Source: CALFUK01 sp964450495 | GTDB lineage: Bacteria > Bacteroidota > Bacteroidia > Chitinophagales > Saprospiraceae | DNA: 43,465 nucleotides | Assembly (NCBI GenBank): GCA_964450495.1 | Contig: CAYVFU010000036.1 | Span: 1-43,465 of the forward strand | Reading direction: 5' to 3' | Shown here: in pieces, positions 8,321 through 17,400 of the stretch | Layout: every line of letters begins with the position of its first letter | Numbering within the stretch: the first letter of the stretch is position 1 | Program-made: the position numbers and the translations under genes | The notes under the pieces: generated by a model | The model's input: the letters and a program-made list of their open reading frames with translations, nothing else | Database searches by the model: none | What the model was told of the DNA's origin: nothing

Positions 8321-10456
8321 TTATGCTTTGTAGTAACTTTCAATAACCTCTTTATCATCTTGGCCGTTGACCAAATTCTTCTCCCTAAAGGTGATTACTT
8401 CTTTAAGAAAACTTTTAGCGTCAAGCATATAGTCGCTGACAAATTCTTTCGTTGGTTCGTACTTCTTCATTTCCAATACTTTTTCCTTAAAATCTCCGTC
8501 AAATGGGAATCTACCTGTGTCTACAAACTGCTCTTGGAAATCTTTCAAAATATTAATCTGAGTATTGCATTTAATGTCATCAGCAAGTAACAACGCTTTA
8601 GCCCCAATGACAAAAGAAGAGTAGCTATAATATGCTGCTTCTGGTAAATGTCCTTTTTCAAAATCATTTGCAGCACTTTCCAATCGTTCTTTAGCGTCTT
8701 TGATAATTGTACCGACTACATCTAATATGACACCAGCACATTCGCCTACACCTATGGCCTGCTTGTACTCATGCTCTTGCTCCCAATCAAACAGATCAGC
8801 ACCTTCCAAGTCATCAATATTTGCCAAAGGTTTCAATAATTCATAAAAATATTTCTTGCCTTGGCGCTCATAATAGTGGTTGTAATACTCACCTTCTGTT
8901 GCATTTGTATTGTAATCGTTCAATAAGAATCGAATGCAATCAAGAATTTTCTTCGTAGGTAATTTGATGACTTTCTCCGCGATCCAGCCTTTTCCATTTG
9001 GTTCAGTGCCACCACCCAAGACAACTTGCATGGCAGGGATGACCAAATCCTTTTTCTTAATAGAACTGCCATGAAAGCCGATATTGGCAACCATATGCTG
9101 TCCACATGCATTCATACAACCACTAATCTTTATTTTAATGTGCTCCTCTTCTAGTAATTCAGGATACTCATCTTCAATCATATTTTCTATCACACGTGCC
9201 AAACCAGTACTGTTGGTGACACCCAAGTTACACGTATCTGTTCCCGGACAAGCTGTAACATCTGCAATTGAATCAAAGCCAGGATTTGCATAACCAATCG
9301 TTTCTAGTGCTTCGAATAATTCTGCTAAGTGATCTTCATGAACGAAGCGCAACAATAAGCCTTGATTGACTGTAATCCGAATATCCTTGGCCACGTACTT
9401 TTTAGCAATCTTTGCAAATTTTCTGGATACATCAGAAGGCATATCACCGAGCAGTACTCTCACATAGACACCGTAAAAACCTTTTTGCTTTTGCTCGAAG
9501 GTGTTTGTCTTTTTCCAGAGTTCAAATTTGTCCGCATTTTTTGGTGTCGTAATGGTTGGCTCAAAGTAGCTGACGGCTTCCTCTTGTACGTAATCTGAGG
9601 TATCAATCGGATGTACCTTATTCTGAAGTGATTTCCACTCTTCATTCACCAATTCCATAAAACCATCAATACCTAACTTTTTGACCAGAAACTTCATTCT
9701 GGCTTTTTGTCTTTTTGAGCGCTCACCATGTCTGTCAAATACTCGCAGACTTGCTTCCATGAAAGGGATCATTTGATCAGCAGGCAAAAACTCATAAGCC
9801 GTTGGGGCAGTAATCGCTTGTGCACCTAGTCCACCTCCAACAAGTACTTTAAAGCCTTTCACACCATCCTTAATTTTTGGAATAAAGCCAAAATCATGAA
9901 AGTAGCTAAAGGCGGTATCTCGATCACTGCTAGAGAAACTTGGCTTAATCTTTCTGCCCATTTCTTGACAAATAGGATTTCGAAGAAAATAAAAAGCAGC
10001 AGCATGTGCATAAGGAGTGATATCAAAAGGTTCCTCTGGATCTATCCCTGCTGTAGGTGATGCTGTTATATTTCTTACTGTATTGCCACAGGCTTCTCTT
10101 CCTGTCAATCCATTCCTCGTCAAGCCTTTCCACACTTCTGGAGAATCTTGCAACTTCACGTAGTGCAGTTGTATGTCCTGTCGTGTTGTTAGGTGCAGAT
10201 TGCTAGATGCGTATTTATCTGATAAATCCGCAATTACTTCAAATTGATGCGGAGTGATCTTTCCGTAAGGAATTTTGATCCTAAACATCTGAACGCCGAG
10301 CTGGCGCTGACCATAAACACCTCTTGTTAATCTGTACAACTTGAAACGTTCTTCATCTTCTTTGCCAGTTCGGAATTTTTCTATACGTTCTTCCAGTTCA
10401 AGAATATCTCGCTGATCGGCTTCAGCTATGTTTGTAATCTCTTCTTTATGACTCAT
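8321..10456 (-). CDS. Siroheme [4Fe-4S] sulfite reductase with a C-terminal HEPN-like domain
   Basis: This enzyme reduces sulfite to sulfide with six electrons. Numbering from ATG 10456 (711 aa), the first ferredoxin-like half domain starts near residue 45, with the siroheme-binding LTTRQDIQLHYV at ~89-100. The cluster-siroheme cysteines are C403, C409, C447 and C451 (CPGTDTC ... CMNAC). After the usual ~550 residues there is an alpha-helical extension (~555-700) resembling a HEPN domain. An upstream TTG (10474) would extend the frame by 6 codons, but it abuts the U-tract of the attenuator terminator with no room for a ribosome site, so ATG 10456 is preferred. CysH, ferredoxin and its reductase in the same operon favour sulfite over nitrite and a ferredoxin donor. 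Confidence 0.92.
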   Translation of the reverse strand: MSHKEEITNIAEADQRDILELEERIEKFRTGKEDEERFKLYRLTRGVYGQRQLGVQMFRIKIPYGKITPHQFEVIADLSDKYASSNLHLTTRQDIQLHYVKLQDSPEVWKGLTRNGLTGREACGNTVRNITASPTAGIDPEEPFDITPYAHAAAFYFLRNPICQEMGRKIKPSFSSSDRDTAFSYFHDFGFIPKIKDGVKGFKVLVGGGLGAQAITAPTAYEFLPADQMIPFMEASLRVFDRHGERSKRQKARMKFLVKKLGIDGFMELVNEEWKSLQNKVHPIDTSDYVQEEAVSYFEPTITTPKNADKFELWKKTNTFEQKQKGFYGVYVRVLLGDMPSDVSRKFAKIAKKYVAKDIRITVNQGLLLRFVHEDHLAELFEALETIGYANPGFDSIADVTACPGTDTCNLGVTNSTGLARVIENMIEDEYPELLEEEHIKIKISGCMNACGQHMVANIGFHGSSIKKKDLVIPAMQVVLGGGTEPNGKGWIAEKVIKLPTKKILDCIRFLLNDYNTNATEGEYYNHYYERQGKKYFYELLKPLANIDDLEGADLFDWEQEHEYKQAIGVGECAGVILDVVGTIIKDAKERLESAANDFEKGHLPEAAYYSYSSFVIGAKALLLADDIKCNTQINILKDFQEQFVDTGRFPFDGDFKEKVLEMKKYEPTKEFVSDYMLDAKSFLKEVITFREKNLVNGQDDKEVIESYYKA

Positions 10457-10475
10457 TTTTACATTTTCTTTCAAT

Positions 10476-10510
10476 AAAAAAAGCCTCTCCAGATGTATCC
10501 AGAAAGGCTT
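10476..10510 (-). terminator. Attenuator terminator 2 in the sulfite reductase leader
   Basis: On the minus strand a 13-bp stem (10510-10498 with 10493-10481, including three G-U pairs, loop of 4) is followed by a T7 run at 10482-10476. It lies 26 nt after the stop of leader peptide 2 and 19 nt before the sulfite reductase ATG. A terminator between promoter and gene implies conditional read-through. Confidence 0.85.
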
Positions 10511-10536
10511 TATTAGTTTATACTAATACAACTACT

Positions 10537-10611
10537 TCACTGGAGTTCTGGTCGAGAACAGCAGCAACACATTGGACAACAGCAACATGTATGTGTAATA
10601 TTTCTTCTCAT
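10537..10611 (-). CDS. Cysteine-rich leader peptide 2 (24 aa)
   Basis: The frame runs from ATG (10611-10609) to TGA (10539-10537). It encodes MRRNITHT, four cysteines, Pro-Met, four more cysteines, then SRPELQ. Eight of 24 residues are Cys (codons 9-12 and 15-18; five TGT, three TGC), far beyond chance. It is followed 26 nt later by an intrinsic terminator and then by the sulfite reductase gene. The arrangement matches leader peptides of attenuated amino-acid operons, with ribosome stalling at Cys codons as the sensor. Leader 1 shares the (T)CCCC..P core and the LQ end, so the two arose by duplication. A metal-binding peptide is an alternative, but it would not explain the paired terminators. 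Confidence 0.85.
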   Translation of the reverse strand: MRRNITHTCCCCPMCCCCSRPELQ

Positions 10612-10624
10612 GGTTTCGTGCAAT

Positions 10625-10659
10625 AAAAAAGCCTTCTTGAAAAATCTTCAAGAAGGCTT
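10625..10659 (-). terminator. Attenuator terminator 1 in the sulfite reductase leader
   Basis: On the minus strand a perfect 12-bp stem (10659-10648 with 10640-10629, loop of 7) runs into a T-run at 10630-10625. It begins 27 nt after the leader peptide 1 stop and lies between leader peptide 1 and leader peptide 2, so it would stop transcription before the second leader. Confidence 0.88.
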
Positions 10660-10686
10660 ATATATTTTAAAATTATAAATACAGCA

Positions 10687-10749
10687 CTACTGAAGACTAT
10701 CCAATATTGGACAACAACAGCAACAACATGTATTTGAATTATTATTCAT
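10687..10749 (-). CDS. Cysteine-rich leader peptide 1 (20 aa)
   Basis: The frame runs from ATG (10749-10747) to TAG (10689-10687). It encodes MNNNSNT, six consecutive cysteines (codons 8-13; five TGT, one TGC), then PILDSLQ. A terminator hairpin starts 27 nt after the stop, almost the same spacing as in leader 2. With leader 2 it forms two attenuators in series ahead of the sulfate-reduction operon. Stalling at Cys codons when charged Cys-tRNA is low would leave free the segment at 10690-10698, which can pair with the terminator 5' arm. No strong Shine-Dalgarno is visible, only an A-rich AAAAGAA, as is common in Bacteroidota. Confidence 0.85.
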   Translation of the reverse strand: MNNNSNTCCCCCCPILDSLQ

Positions 10750-10757
10750 TTCTTTTG

Positions 10758-10788
10758 CAAGTATAAATGATATTTTTAAACAAACCAA
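10758..10788 (-). promoter_or_regulatory. Candidate Bacteroidota promoter of the sulfate-reduction operon
   Basis: On the minus strand TATACTTG (10765-10758) is one mismatch from the Bacteroidota -7 consensus TAnnTTTG, with TTG at 10788-10786, 20 nt upstream, as a -33 element. A start site a few bases downstream would fall almost at the leader peptide 1 ATG (10749), so the leader could be translated from a nearly leaderless mRNA. Confidence 0.4.
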
Positions 10789-10975
10789 CAATTGTTACTA
10801 TTTGTTGTATTGATTCGAATAAAAGTTTTCATTCTTGTTAAAAAGAAGACCTTTTATGGGAGCTAGGTTGTATAATGATGGCTTACAAAAAGCACAATGC
10901 TTAATTATAGTTGCATTCACTTAGATCAAATTTTTTCTTTGATAAATATTACAAATTATCTGATCAAATTATTTT

Positions 10976-11275
10976 GTAAAACTTACCGTACTCGTCGTAG
11001 AAGATGATCAAATCGAAGTGCTAAAATTCAAGCAAGCGGCCAAGCTATTGGAATTGTCTCATCAATTCATATTTGCTGAGAATGGTGAGGCGTTTAGTGT
11101 CCTTGAAAGAGACCTGGAGAGTTTACCTCACATCATATTGCTTGATCTTAACATGCCTTGTTTTGATGGTTTTGAATTTTTGAACTTGCTAAGATCAACA
11201 AATGCTTTGAGCTATATTCCCACGATAATCATGACTACTTCAGAAAATGAAAAGGATTTGAAGAAATGTTGCTGA
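10976..11275 (+). pseudogene. Truncated response-regulator receiver domain
   Basis: The frame reads KLTVLVVEDD, then a receiver domain with the phospho-accepting Asp in LLDLNMP and the switch Thr region IIMTTSENE, as in Rcp1-like single-domain regulators. The expected start codon position is GTA (10976), not ATG; the only usable in-frame start is GTG 11018, which would lose the acidic pocket. The protein stops after DLKKCC, before the conserved Lys-Pro of the last strand. Shifting by one base gives a further ~18 unconvincing codons. Missing start and missing C-terminus indicate a decayed gene. No partner kinase is adjacent. Confidence 0.7.
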
Positions 11276-11492
11276 TTATAGCAACTGCATACAAACCGAA
11301 TTTCAACCCTCCTATTCCAGATAAAAGAGCGATACTTTGATGAACCAAAGGAGGATACCCCATTACAGAAAACCCACTATACAATTTTGGATTCCATGGC
11401 TCAAACCAACTAGTTGAGTAATTTAGACTACACTACATAATTGCAAGAATTGTTATTATGTATTGCATTTCTCGAAATACTAAAACTGCATA

Positions 11493-12968
11493 TTACTGAA
11501 GATCTTTGGCCCGTTTAACAAGTTCCTTAAATTCGTCTTTAAACGAATGTTCATCAGAGAGATTTATGTTATCCAACCAGTCCAAAATATCATCATAATC
11601 AGTATTCCCCTTATATGAAGAATCAGTCAATTGTAATGAAAACGATGCAACGGAAGAAACAAATTGGTGGTGATTGCTTGCTTCTTCAAAACGTGTGTTT
11701 TCATCATAGATATCTAAAGATAGAGGAATGCTAGTATCCTCATCAGGATTCTTATATCGAAAATCCATGGACAGCGATGGTACTGATTTTCTAAATGTTC
11801 GAGCTGGTTTTATTTCGTAAAGAGCAGTGACGTTTTGATTAGAGCCAATTTCTCCTGCATCCTTTTCGTCATTCTCAAAATCTTCATTCTGCAACACTCG
11901 GTTTTCATAGCCTATCAATCTATATTCACTGACATTTTGTTCATTGAAATCCACCTGAATTTTGACATCTTTTGCCACAGTATAAAACTTGTGAAAATCG
12001 TGAATGAATACTTTTTCTAGTTGTTCTTCATTGTCGAGATATTCATAAGTACCGTTACCATTGTTCGCTATCTGTTCCAAAGCAGCGTCATTTAGATTAC
12101 CTCGACCAACACCTAATACGGTTAAAAAGATGCCTTTGTCCCTTTGTTCTTCAATGAGAGTAATTAGCTCTTCAGTATCTGACAAGCCTATATTGAAGTC
12201 TCCATCAGTTCCTATAATAATTCTGTTATTGCCACCTTCTATAAAGTTGGCTTCTGCAATGTCGTATGCTGTTAAGATACCTTCGGCTCCTGCTGTACCG
12301 CCTCCAGAACTCAGTTGACTAATGGCTGTTTTTATTCTGTTTTTCTCATTACCCGTTGCAGCATTTAATATTGTTTCTGACCTGCCAGCGTATGTTACAA
12401 TAGAAACTTTGTCTTCTTCGGTCAATTCATCCGTTAAACGATTAAATCCATTCATTAACAATTCCAGTTTATCCTCATTTGACATAGATCCCGAAACATC
12501 AATAAGAAACACATAATTTGATGCACCTAACTGAGCATCTGGTAGTTTCTTCCCTTTAATGCCTATACGAATTAATTTGTGATCTGTGTTCCAGGGACAT
12601 TGACTGATTTCACCATTTAGACTGATTGGGTGGATGCTGTTGTCTTCTTGGTAATCCAGATTGAAATAGTTAATCAGTTCTTCTGTTCGAACAGCTCCTT
12701 TAGGAGGCACTTGATTGTCAACCATTAAAAATCGTCTCGTATTTGCATAAGAAGCACCGTCTGCATCTATTGAAAAAGTAGAAATGGGCTGATCTGATAC
12801 GGATACAAATGGATTTTCTTCGAACTCTGCATAATTCTCAGAATTAAATTCACCAATGCCAAAACCATCAGACTCAAAAGACGAATTTGGTGTAAATGAA
12901 GTGTCTGACATTTCCTCGCAAGAAACGATTAGCAAGAAAGCAAAAATCAAATAAATAAATTTTTTCAT
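11493..12968 (-). CDS. VWA-domain lipoprotein (YfbK-like)
   Basis: The 491-residue product begins with a lipoprotein signal (lysines, hydrophobic stretch, lipobox LIVSC with C17), so it is membrane-anchored on the periplasmic or outer face. Residues ~55-105 (ISTFSIDADGASYANTRRF) are the N-terminal region typical of YfbK-type proteins. A von Willebrand factor A domain follows, with the MIDAS motif DVSGS at 157-161 binding a divalent metal. The C-terminal third matches the family's own C-terminal domain. The function of this family is not established; metal-dependent adhesion or protein scaffolding is assumed. It is the last of a minus-strand run with the barrel-like and small lipoprotein genes. 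Confidence 0.88.
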   Translation of the reverse strand: MKKFIYLIFAFLLIVSCEEMSDTSFTPNSSFESDGFGIGEFNSENYAEFEENPFVSVSDQPISTFSIDADGASYANTRRFLMVDNQVPPKGAVRTEELINYFNLDYQEDNSIHPISLNGEISQCPWNTDHKLIRIGIKGKKLPDAQLGASNYVFLIDVSGSMSNEDKLELLMNGFNRLTDELTEEDKVSIVTYAGRSETILNAATGNEKNRIKTAISQLSSGGGTAGAEGILTAYDIAEANFIEGGNNRIIIGTDGDFNIGLSDTEELITLIEEQRDKGIFLTVLGVGRGNLNDAALEQIANNGNGTYEYLDNEEQLEKVFIHDFHKFYTVAKDVKIQVDFNEQNVSEYRLIGYENRVLQNEDFENDEKDAGEIGSNQNVTALYEIKPARTFRKSVPSLSMDFRYKNPDEDTSIPLSLDIYDENTRFEEASNHHQFVSSVASFSLQLTDSSYKGNTDYDDILDWLDNINLSDEHSFKDEFKELVKRAKDLQ

Positions 12969-13088
12969 GAGTTAACTAGTTTATTGTTTTTCTATATCAA
13001 TAGACAGCAGAAGGAGTAATGATAGTTGGTATAATTATGAATATGTTTAACATCAATTGCTGTTTAGACTAATGTCAGCTTTAACTGC

Positions 13089-13718
13089 TTAGTTTAAAGG
13101 ATATGCATAGCCGATTATGAACATTCCTCTTCTTTGTGTACTGAATGGAGAGTTCGATTCCTCGATTCTGAATAATGAGTCAAGGCTAAAATTTAATGTT
13201 CCAGGTCCAGCTGGTAACGAATAGCCGATATTAAAAAGACCACTCACGAAGTTTGAATTAACTTGATCATTTGCAATCAGTTTGTCACCAACGGATATAG
13301 AGTATCCTCCTCCGAAAGCAAGGTTCCAACGCTTTCTACTCCCGAAGTGCCAATTTGCCAAAACAGGAATGGTAATAAATTCTTGTTCTTTTACTTCGGA
13401 AATAGCAGTGAATGACCCTTGTGAAGAGGTGAAACGTACTCCAAATAGAGATCCTCCCATTTTATCTTTTATTATTCCAGAACTAAAACTCCAGGTATTG
13501 CTTAGATAGTAATCTCCGTATACCCCCACAGCATAGGTATTTAGTGAAGCTTGATCAGGAGCATCGGTATCCAGAAAGGCTGAAATTGAAAAAGCTAAAA
13601 ATGGTTTGATGGTAACGCCGTTAGATATAACAGTGTTTTCTTGAGAAAAAGTAGCTGTTGATATAATTATAAATAAAACTAGGGCACTTATTTTTTTAAC
13701 GGTTGGTAGTATAATCAT
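13089..13718 (-). CDS. Small outer-membrane beta-barrel-like protein
   Basis: The 209-residue product has an N-terminal signal peptide (hydrophobic ~8-20, cleavage near FSQ-E). It continues as alternating hydrophobic/polar strands with GVYGDYYLSNTWSFSSG, FGGGYSISVG and NIGYSLPAGPG, and ends in an aromatic-hydrophobic C-terminal strand (FIIGYAYPLN). This pattern fits an eight-stranded OmpA/OmpX-like barrel, a very common fold in Bacteroidota outer membranes. No enzymatic motif is visible. It lies 120 bp upstream of the VWA lipoprotein gene on the same strand. Specific function unknown. Confidence 0.7.
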   Translation of the reverse strand: MIILPTVKKISALVLFIIISTATFSQENTVISNGVTIKPFLAFSISAFLDTDAPDQASLNTYAVGVYGDYYLSNTWSFSSGIIKDKMGGSLFGVRFTSSQGSFTAISEVKEQEFITIPVLANWHFGSRKRWNLAFGGGYSISVGDKLIANDQVNSNFVSGLFNIGYSLPAGPGTLNFSLDSLFRIEESNSPFSTQRRGMFIIGYAYPLN

Positions 13719-13772
13719 GGCTAATAGTTTTTAATTAATTTTTTGATGATAGTTGGAGCGAGATTGCTGAAT

Positions 13773-13799
13773 GAATGGACAGGCTTAGCCTGTCCATTC
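13773..13799 (-). repeat. Perfect 12-bp inverted repeat between two genes
   Basis: 13773-13784 pairs perfectly with 13788-13799 (loop TTA). It lies downstream of the small lipoprotein gene and upstream of the barrel-like gene. No U-run follows on the minus strand, so it may be an mRNA-end stabiliser or weak terminator. Confidence 0.6.
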
Positions 13800-13841
13800 T
13801 GTTACCATGAAATATGGTCTTCAACAATTTATTGTTTGTGA

Positions 13842-14345
13842 TTAGATTGCTTTTTCGTAGATAGCGACACTTGTACATCCTTGAAGTGAAGTTGATACAG
13901 TTGCACGATTGCCAACTATTGACACAGTAGTATCTTCATTGCAATCTCCATCTGAATCACATAATTGTAGTGCACCTCCTACTCGTTCCCACATACCAGA
14001 ATTGTTTTGACTAATCAAAACATCTCCGTCTAGTGTTATAGTTCCTGATGCTCTGTACGTGCCGGCTTCGGTAAATACTTGTGTTATGTTTGTGCAAATC
14101 TCATTACTTCCGCTTCCAAGACATCCATTTGAACCGAAAGCAAGGTTAAAATTATCGCTGGAGTCTGGACAGCCAGTGACGTTCCATTCTACAAGATCCC
14201 AAGTACCGATAACTTCATCAAGTTCTGTTTTACATGACGAAAATGTTAGGACATAAAAAAGACACAGGAATGCTGTAAAAATTGATAGCGAAGAATTTGT
14301 TGTTAGTTTAAATTGGTTTACATTTTTTGTTGAAAACATGGTCAA
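13842..14345 (-). CDS. Small lipocalin-like lipoprotein
   Basis: The 167-residue product has a hydrophobic segment (about 20-36) ending in a lipobox-like TFSSC, so it is probably a lipoprotein; the N-terminal extension before the hydrophobic core is rather long. The mature part starts VIGTWDLVEW, the opening strand typical of lipocalin-like proteins of Bacteroidota. It is followed by beta-strand-rich sequence with six cysteines (CPD, CLG, CTN, CDSDGDC, CTS) that could form disulfides. Ligand unknown. It lies 60 bp downstream of the CHAT gene and may be co-transcribed with it. Confidence 0.65.
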   Translation of the reverse strand: MTMFSTKNVNQFKLTTNSSLSIFTAFLCLFYVLTFSSCKTELDEVIGTWDLVEWNVTGCPDSSDNFNLAFGSNGCLGSGSNEICTNITQVFTEAGTYRASGTITLDGDVLISQNNSGMWERVGGALQLCDSDGDCNEDTTVSIVGNRATVSTSLQGCTSVAIYEKAI

Positions 14346-14405
14346 ATTTTTTAGTTAATTAAATTTCTTTGACCTGATAAGACGAGTTCTCTTTTGGAAC
14401 GTGAA

Positions 14406-17400
14406 CTAGATTTTCAACTTTATTTGAGGTTTTATCATTTTATAACAAATGAGTAGACAAAACAGCAAGCCAATAGAGCTCAAAACATAGATTAGATTGG
14501 AGGTTTTACTTGTTTGAAAGCCAGAACCATAAAAATTATATCCTGCCCAATAGATTGGCATTGATTGTATGGATGAGCTTTTATCTAAATAACTCAATTT
14601 TGCCTGTCGTAAAGCTGATGATGGCTTAACTTTATTTTTAAACAAGGATAAGAACGATTCTATAATGTCATTTGAACTCTTGTCATCGACTAGCCAATTC
14701 GTATATAGGATGTTTTGACTGTTTGCTTGTTTGAACGCCTGTGCAATTCCCATTAATCCCTGTCCCTTGACATTTTGTCCTCTATTGGTTTCACAGGCGC
14801 TGAGTATTACTAAATCTGAGTTTATATTCATTTTGGCAATCTCTGTTATATATAATCGGCCATCTTCTGTATCTGTAGTGTCAATTGTGAAACTTAAATA
14901 TGTTTCTAATGGATCGTAATCATCCAATGTTGTGTGCATTGCTAAATGGAGAATAGAGGGATTTGTTACTTGATTTTTGAAGTTGGCTTCTGTTGCTTGT
15001 TCACCTAAGAATGTAGTTCCATTAAATAAGGATGAAGCTTCACTGATCTCTGTTTGATTATAGAATAATTCTTGTAAATCACTGCGAAAGGTACCAGTTA
15101 AATAAGATGATTCATTATATGTCGGAGCAAAGCCCACGTAATCTAAATTATTATGTTTAATTGCTCTGGCACCCTGTAGTTGTGTAGCGGATGACATATA
15201 ATGTATGTCATGGCTTCTAATTAAATATGGAAGCCTTTGATAAGAAGATTGAATATCATCAGTAAGGAGAAGGTCAAAGCTTAAATAGCTTAACTCGCCA
15301 TCTGTCAGAAAAACTAAATGTTCTGGCAATGAGTTATGTGCCTTCTCTAGTAGTTGCTTATATAAATTATGGCTTGATCTAATAAATTCTCTTTTTGTCT
15401 CTGCAAATTCATTTTCATTTAAATTGGAAATACTATTGAAATGTGTATTTAGCGAAGCCTTTAAACTGTCTAAATCTATAAAGTCAAAAGAGCGAAATTC
15501 TGGCGCAACAATTAACTGATATAATGAATCATTGTTTTCATAAAAGTATACTAAAGCTATTTGGTGCTTTGAGATGTGTTGCAAGCCTTCTTCAAAAGTT
15601 ATAATTGTCTTATTGAAACGCTGACTATAGTAGGTTGGGTACTCGTTTTTTATAGTGCTAATAAACGTATCTTTTTCAAGTTCTAACTGGAAAAGCTTTT
15701 CAGAATATACAGTATGTAGACTGTCTTCAATAGATGTTGTAGATAGTTTGTTTAGGTAGATTTTAAATTCTTGTCTGAGTCTTTTTTCTTCTGACAGTAT
15801 TGAATTGTCGACATGGTTAAAATTATGTTCGTTATTAACCGTAGCATTCTGCAGCCGTATGTTTTTATCAGCCTCCATGCAGTTAAATAGCAGATCAAAA
15901 TAGTCCTCCTCTGAAATAGACTTTTTATTTGCATATAGATTACGTAATGACCAATCAATAATTTTTCTAGCATTTGTTTGAAAGTCAAATTCTTCAGAAT
16001 CAAAAATATAAGTTGAATAAATCTTTTGAAGAATATCTAATCCAATCGTTACTTTTAATTCAATGTCTTCTATATTTTTTGCATTAATTTTTTCGTCTAA
16101 GGTTAAGTAATTTATAAATGAAGCAAAGCTGAACTCTAAATCATATTCAGGTAAGTTTGATTTGGAGTAAGAGTCTAGGGATAAATTATTCTCAGCTAGT
16201 AATTCTCGCATATACAATTGAGCAGAGTCAATTTTTTCCATGTCGATAAATGCAGATGCCAAGTGATAATATTGAAAATTAGCTCTATACTTCACATCTG
16301 ATTGTCTGCCTTGACTTAACTGAAAAGCTTCTCTGGAATAATTGAGTGCATCTACATAGTTAGAGTCTTTATGATATGCATCAGATAAAAACAGCAGTGT
16401 ATTGGTTCTATAGGAATGAGATTTAGAAATACTCGAATCATTAAATTCATCAAGACAGAGGTGAAGGGTATTCTTTGCCAAACCAATTTTATCGACAGAA
16501 GTGTAATAATTTCCTAAAGTGGATAAATTACTCAAATATTCTATGGAAGATTCACCATAACTTTCCTTCAAAAAGTTTACTCCTTTTTTTTGCACTTGAA
16601 TGGCATTTTCTTTTTCACCTAGAGAATGATATACATTAGCCAGACTGGTGTAGGTAGAAGCAATAGACCATTTTTCTGCAGCATTTTGCTCTTTGAGTTC
16701 TTTTGCCTTGAGTAGGTAGTTTAGTGAAGTTTGGTATTGTTTTTTGATTCGATATATTTCACCAAGGTTATGATACATGGCAGCAATTCGTGTACAAGAA
16801 GGATTTTCTTGACAAAGTTTAATGGCTTCTTTTTGCAATAGAATTTTTTCATCATAACTCCCAACGACAATGCTTTTAGCGACTAAGAATGCATCCAAAC
16901 GATCAAAGCTATTAAACTTATTGGCATAGTATATTGCAGAATCAATATAAGTTAAAGAAAGGTCATTTCGTTCTATTTTTTTGTAGGCATTACTTATGGA
17001 TTCATAGTAGATTTCTACCTTTGGAATGCTGTCAATTGCACCATATTTTGATATGGCAAGCTCTAATGCTTCAAATTGAAAATCTAATGCATTATTACCT
17101 TCGCCTAAATAATTATATATAATACCTAAATTTCTAATAACATTTACTCTTGTTTTATCATTTGCCGGGAGATATGGTTTTGCTAATTCGTGACATTTTA
17201 GAAATGAATTTTTAGCTGACCTAATCTGGGACATGTTAAATTGTGAAAAACCAAGTGTATAATGCGCATAGATTAATTGTATGGTATCTTTCTCTATGGA
17301 TGAATCGTTTAAATAATTAGTTAGCATAGTGGCAGCTTCTTGTGATCTTTTCTGCTTATTAAGATTATAAGCTAATCCAATAATAGCTCTTCGATATTCG

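Noticed and set aside
10457..10474. TTG start at 10474 for the sulfite reductase, adding MKENVK
   Set aside because: It abuts the U-tract of the attenuator terminator and leaves no ribosome site; ATG 10456 is better placed.
10537..10749. The two Cys-rich micro-ORFs as metallothionein-like peptides
   Set aside because: Pairing of each with a terminator at the same distance, and position directly before a cysteine-making operon, fit attenuation much better; metal binding remains only an outside option.
10476..10760. SAM or other metabolite riboswitch upstream of the operon
   Set aside because: No conserved aptamer is recognisable; the region is accounted for by the two leader ORFs and terminators.
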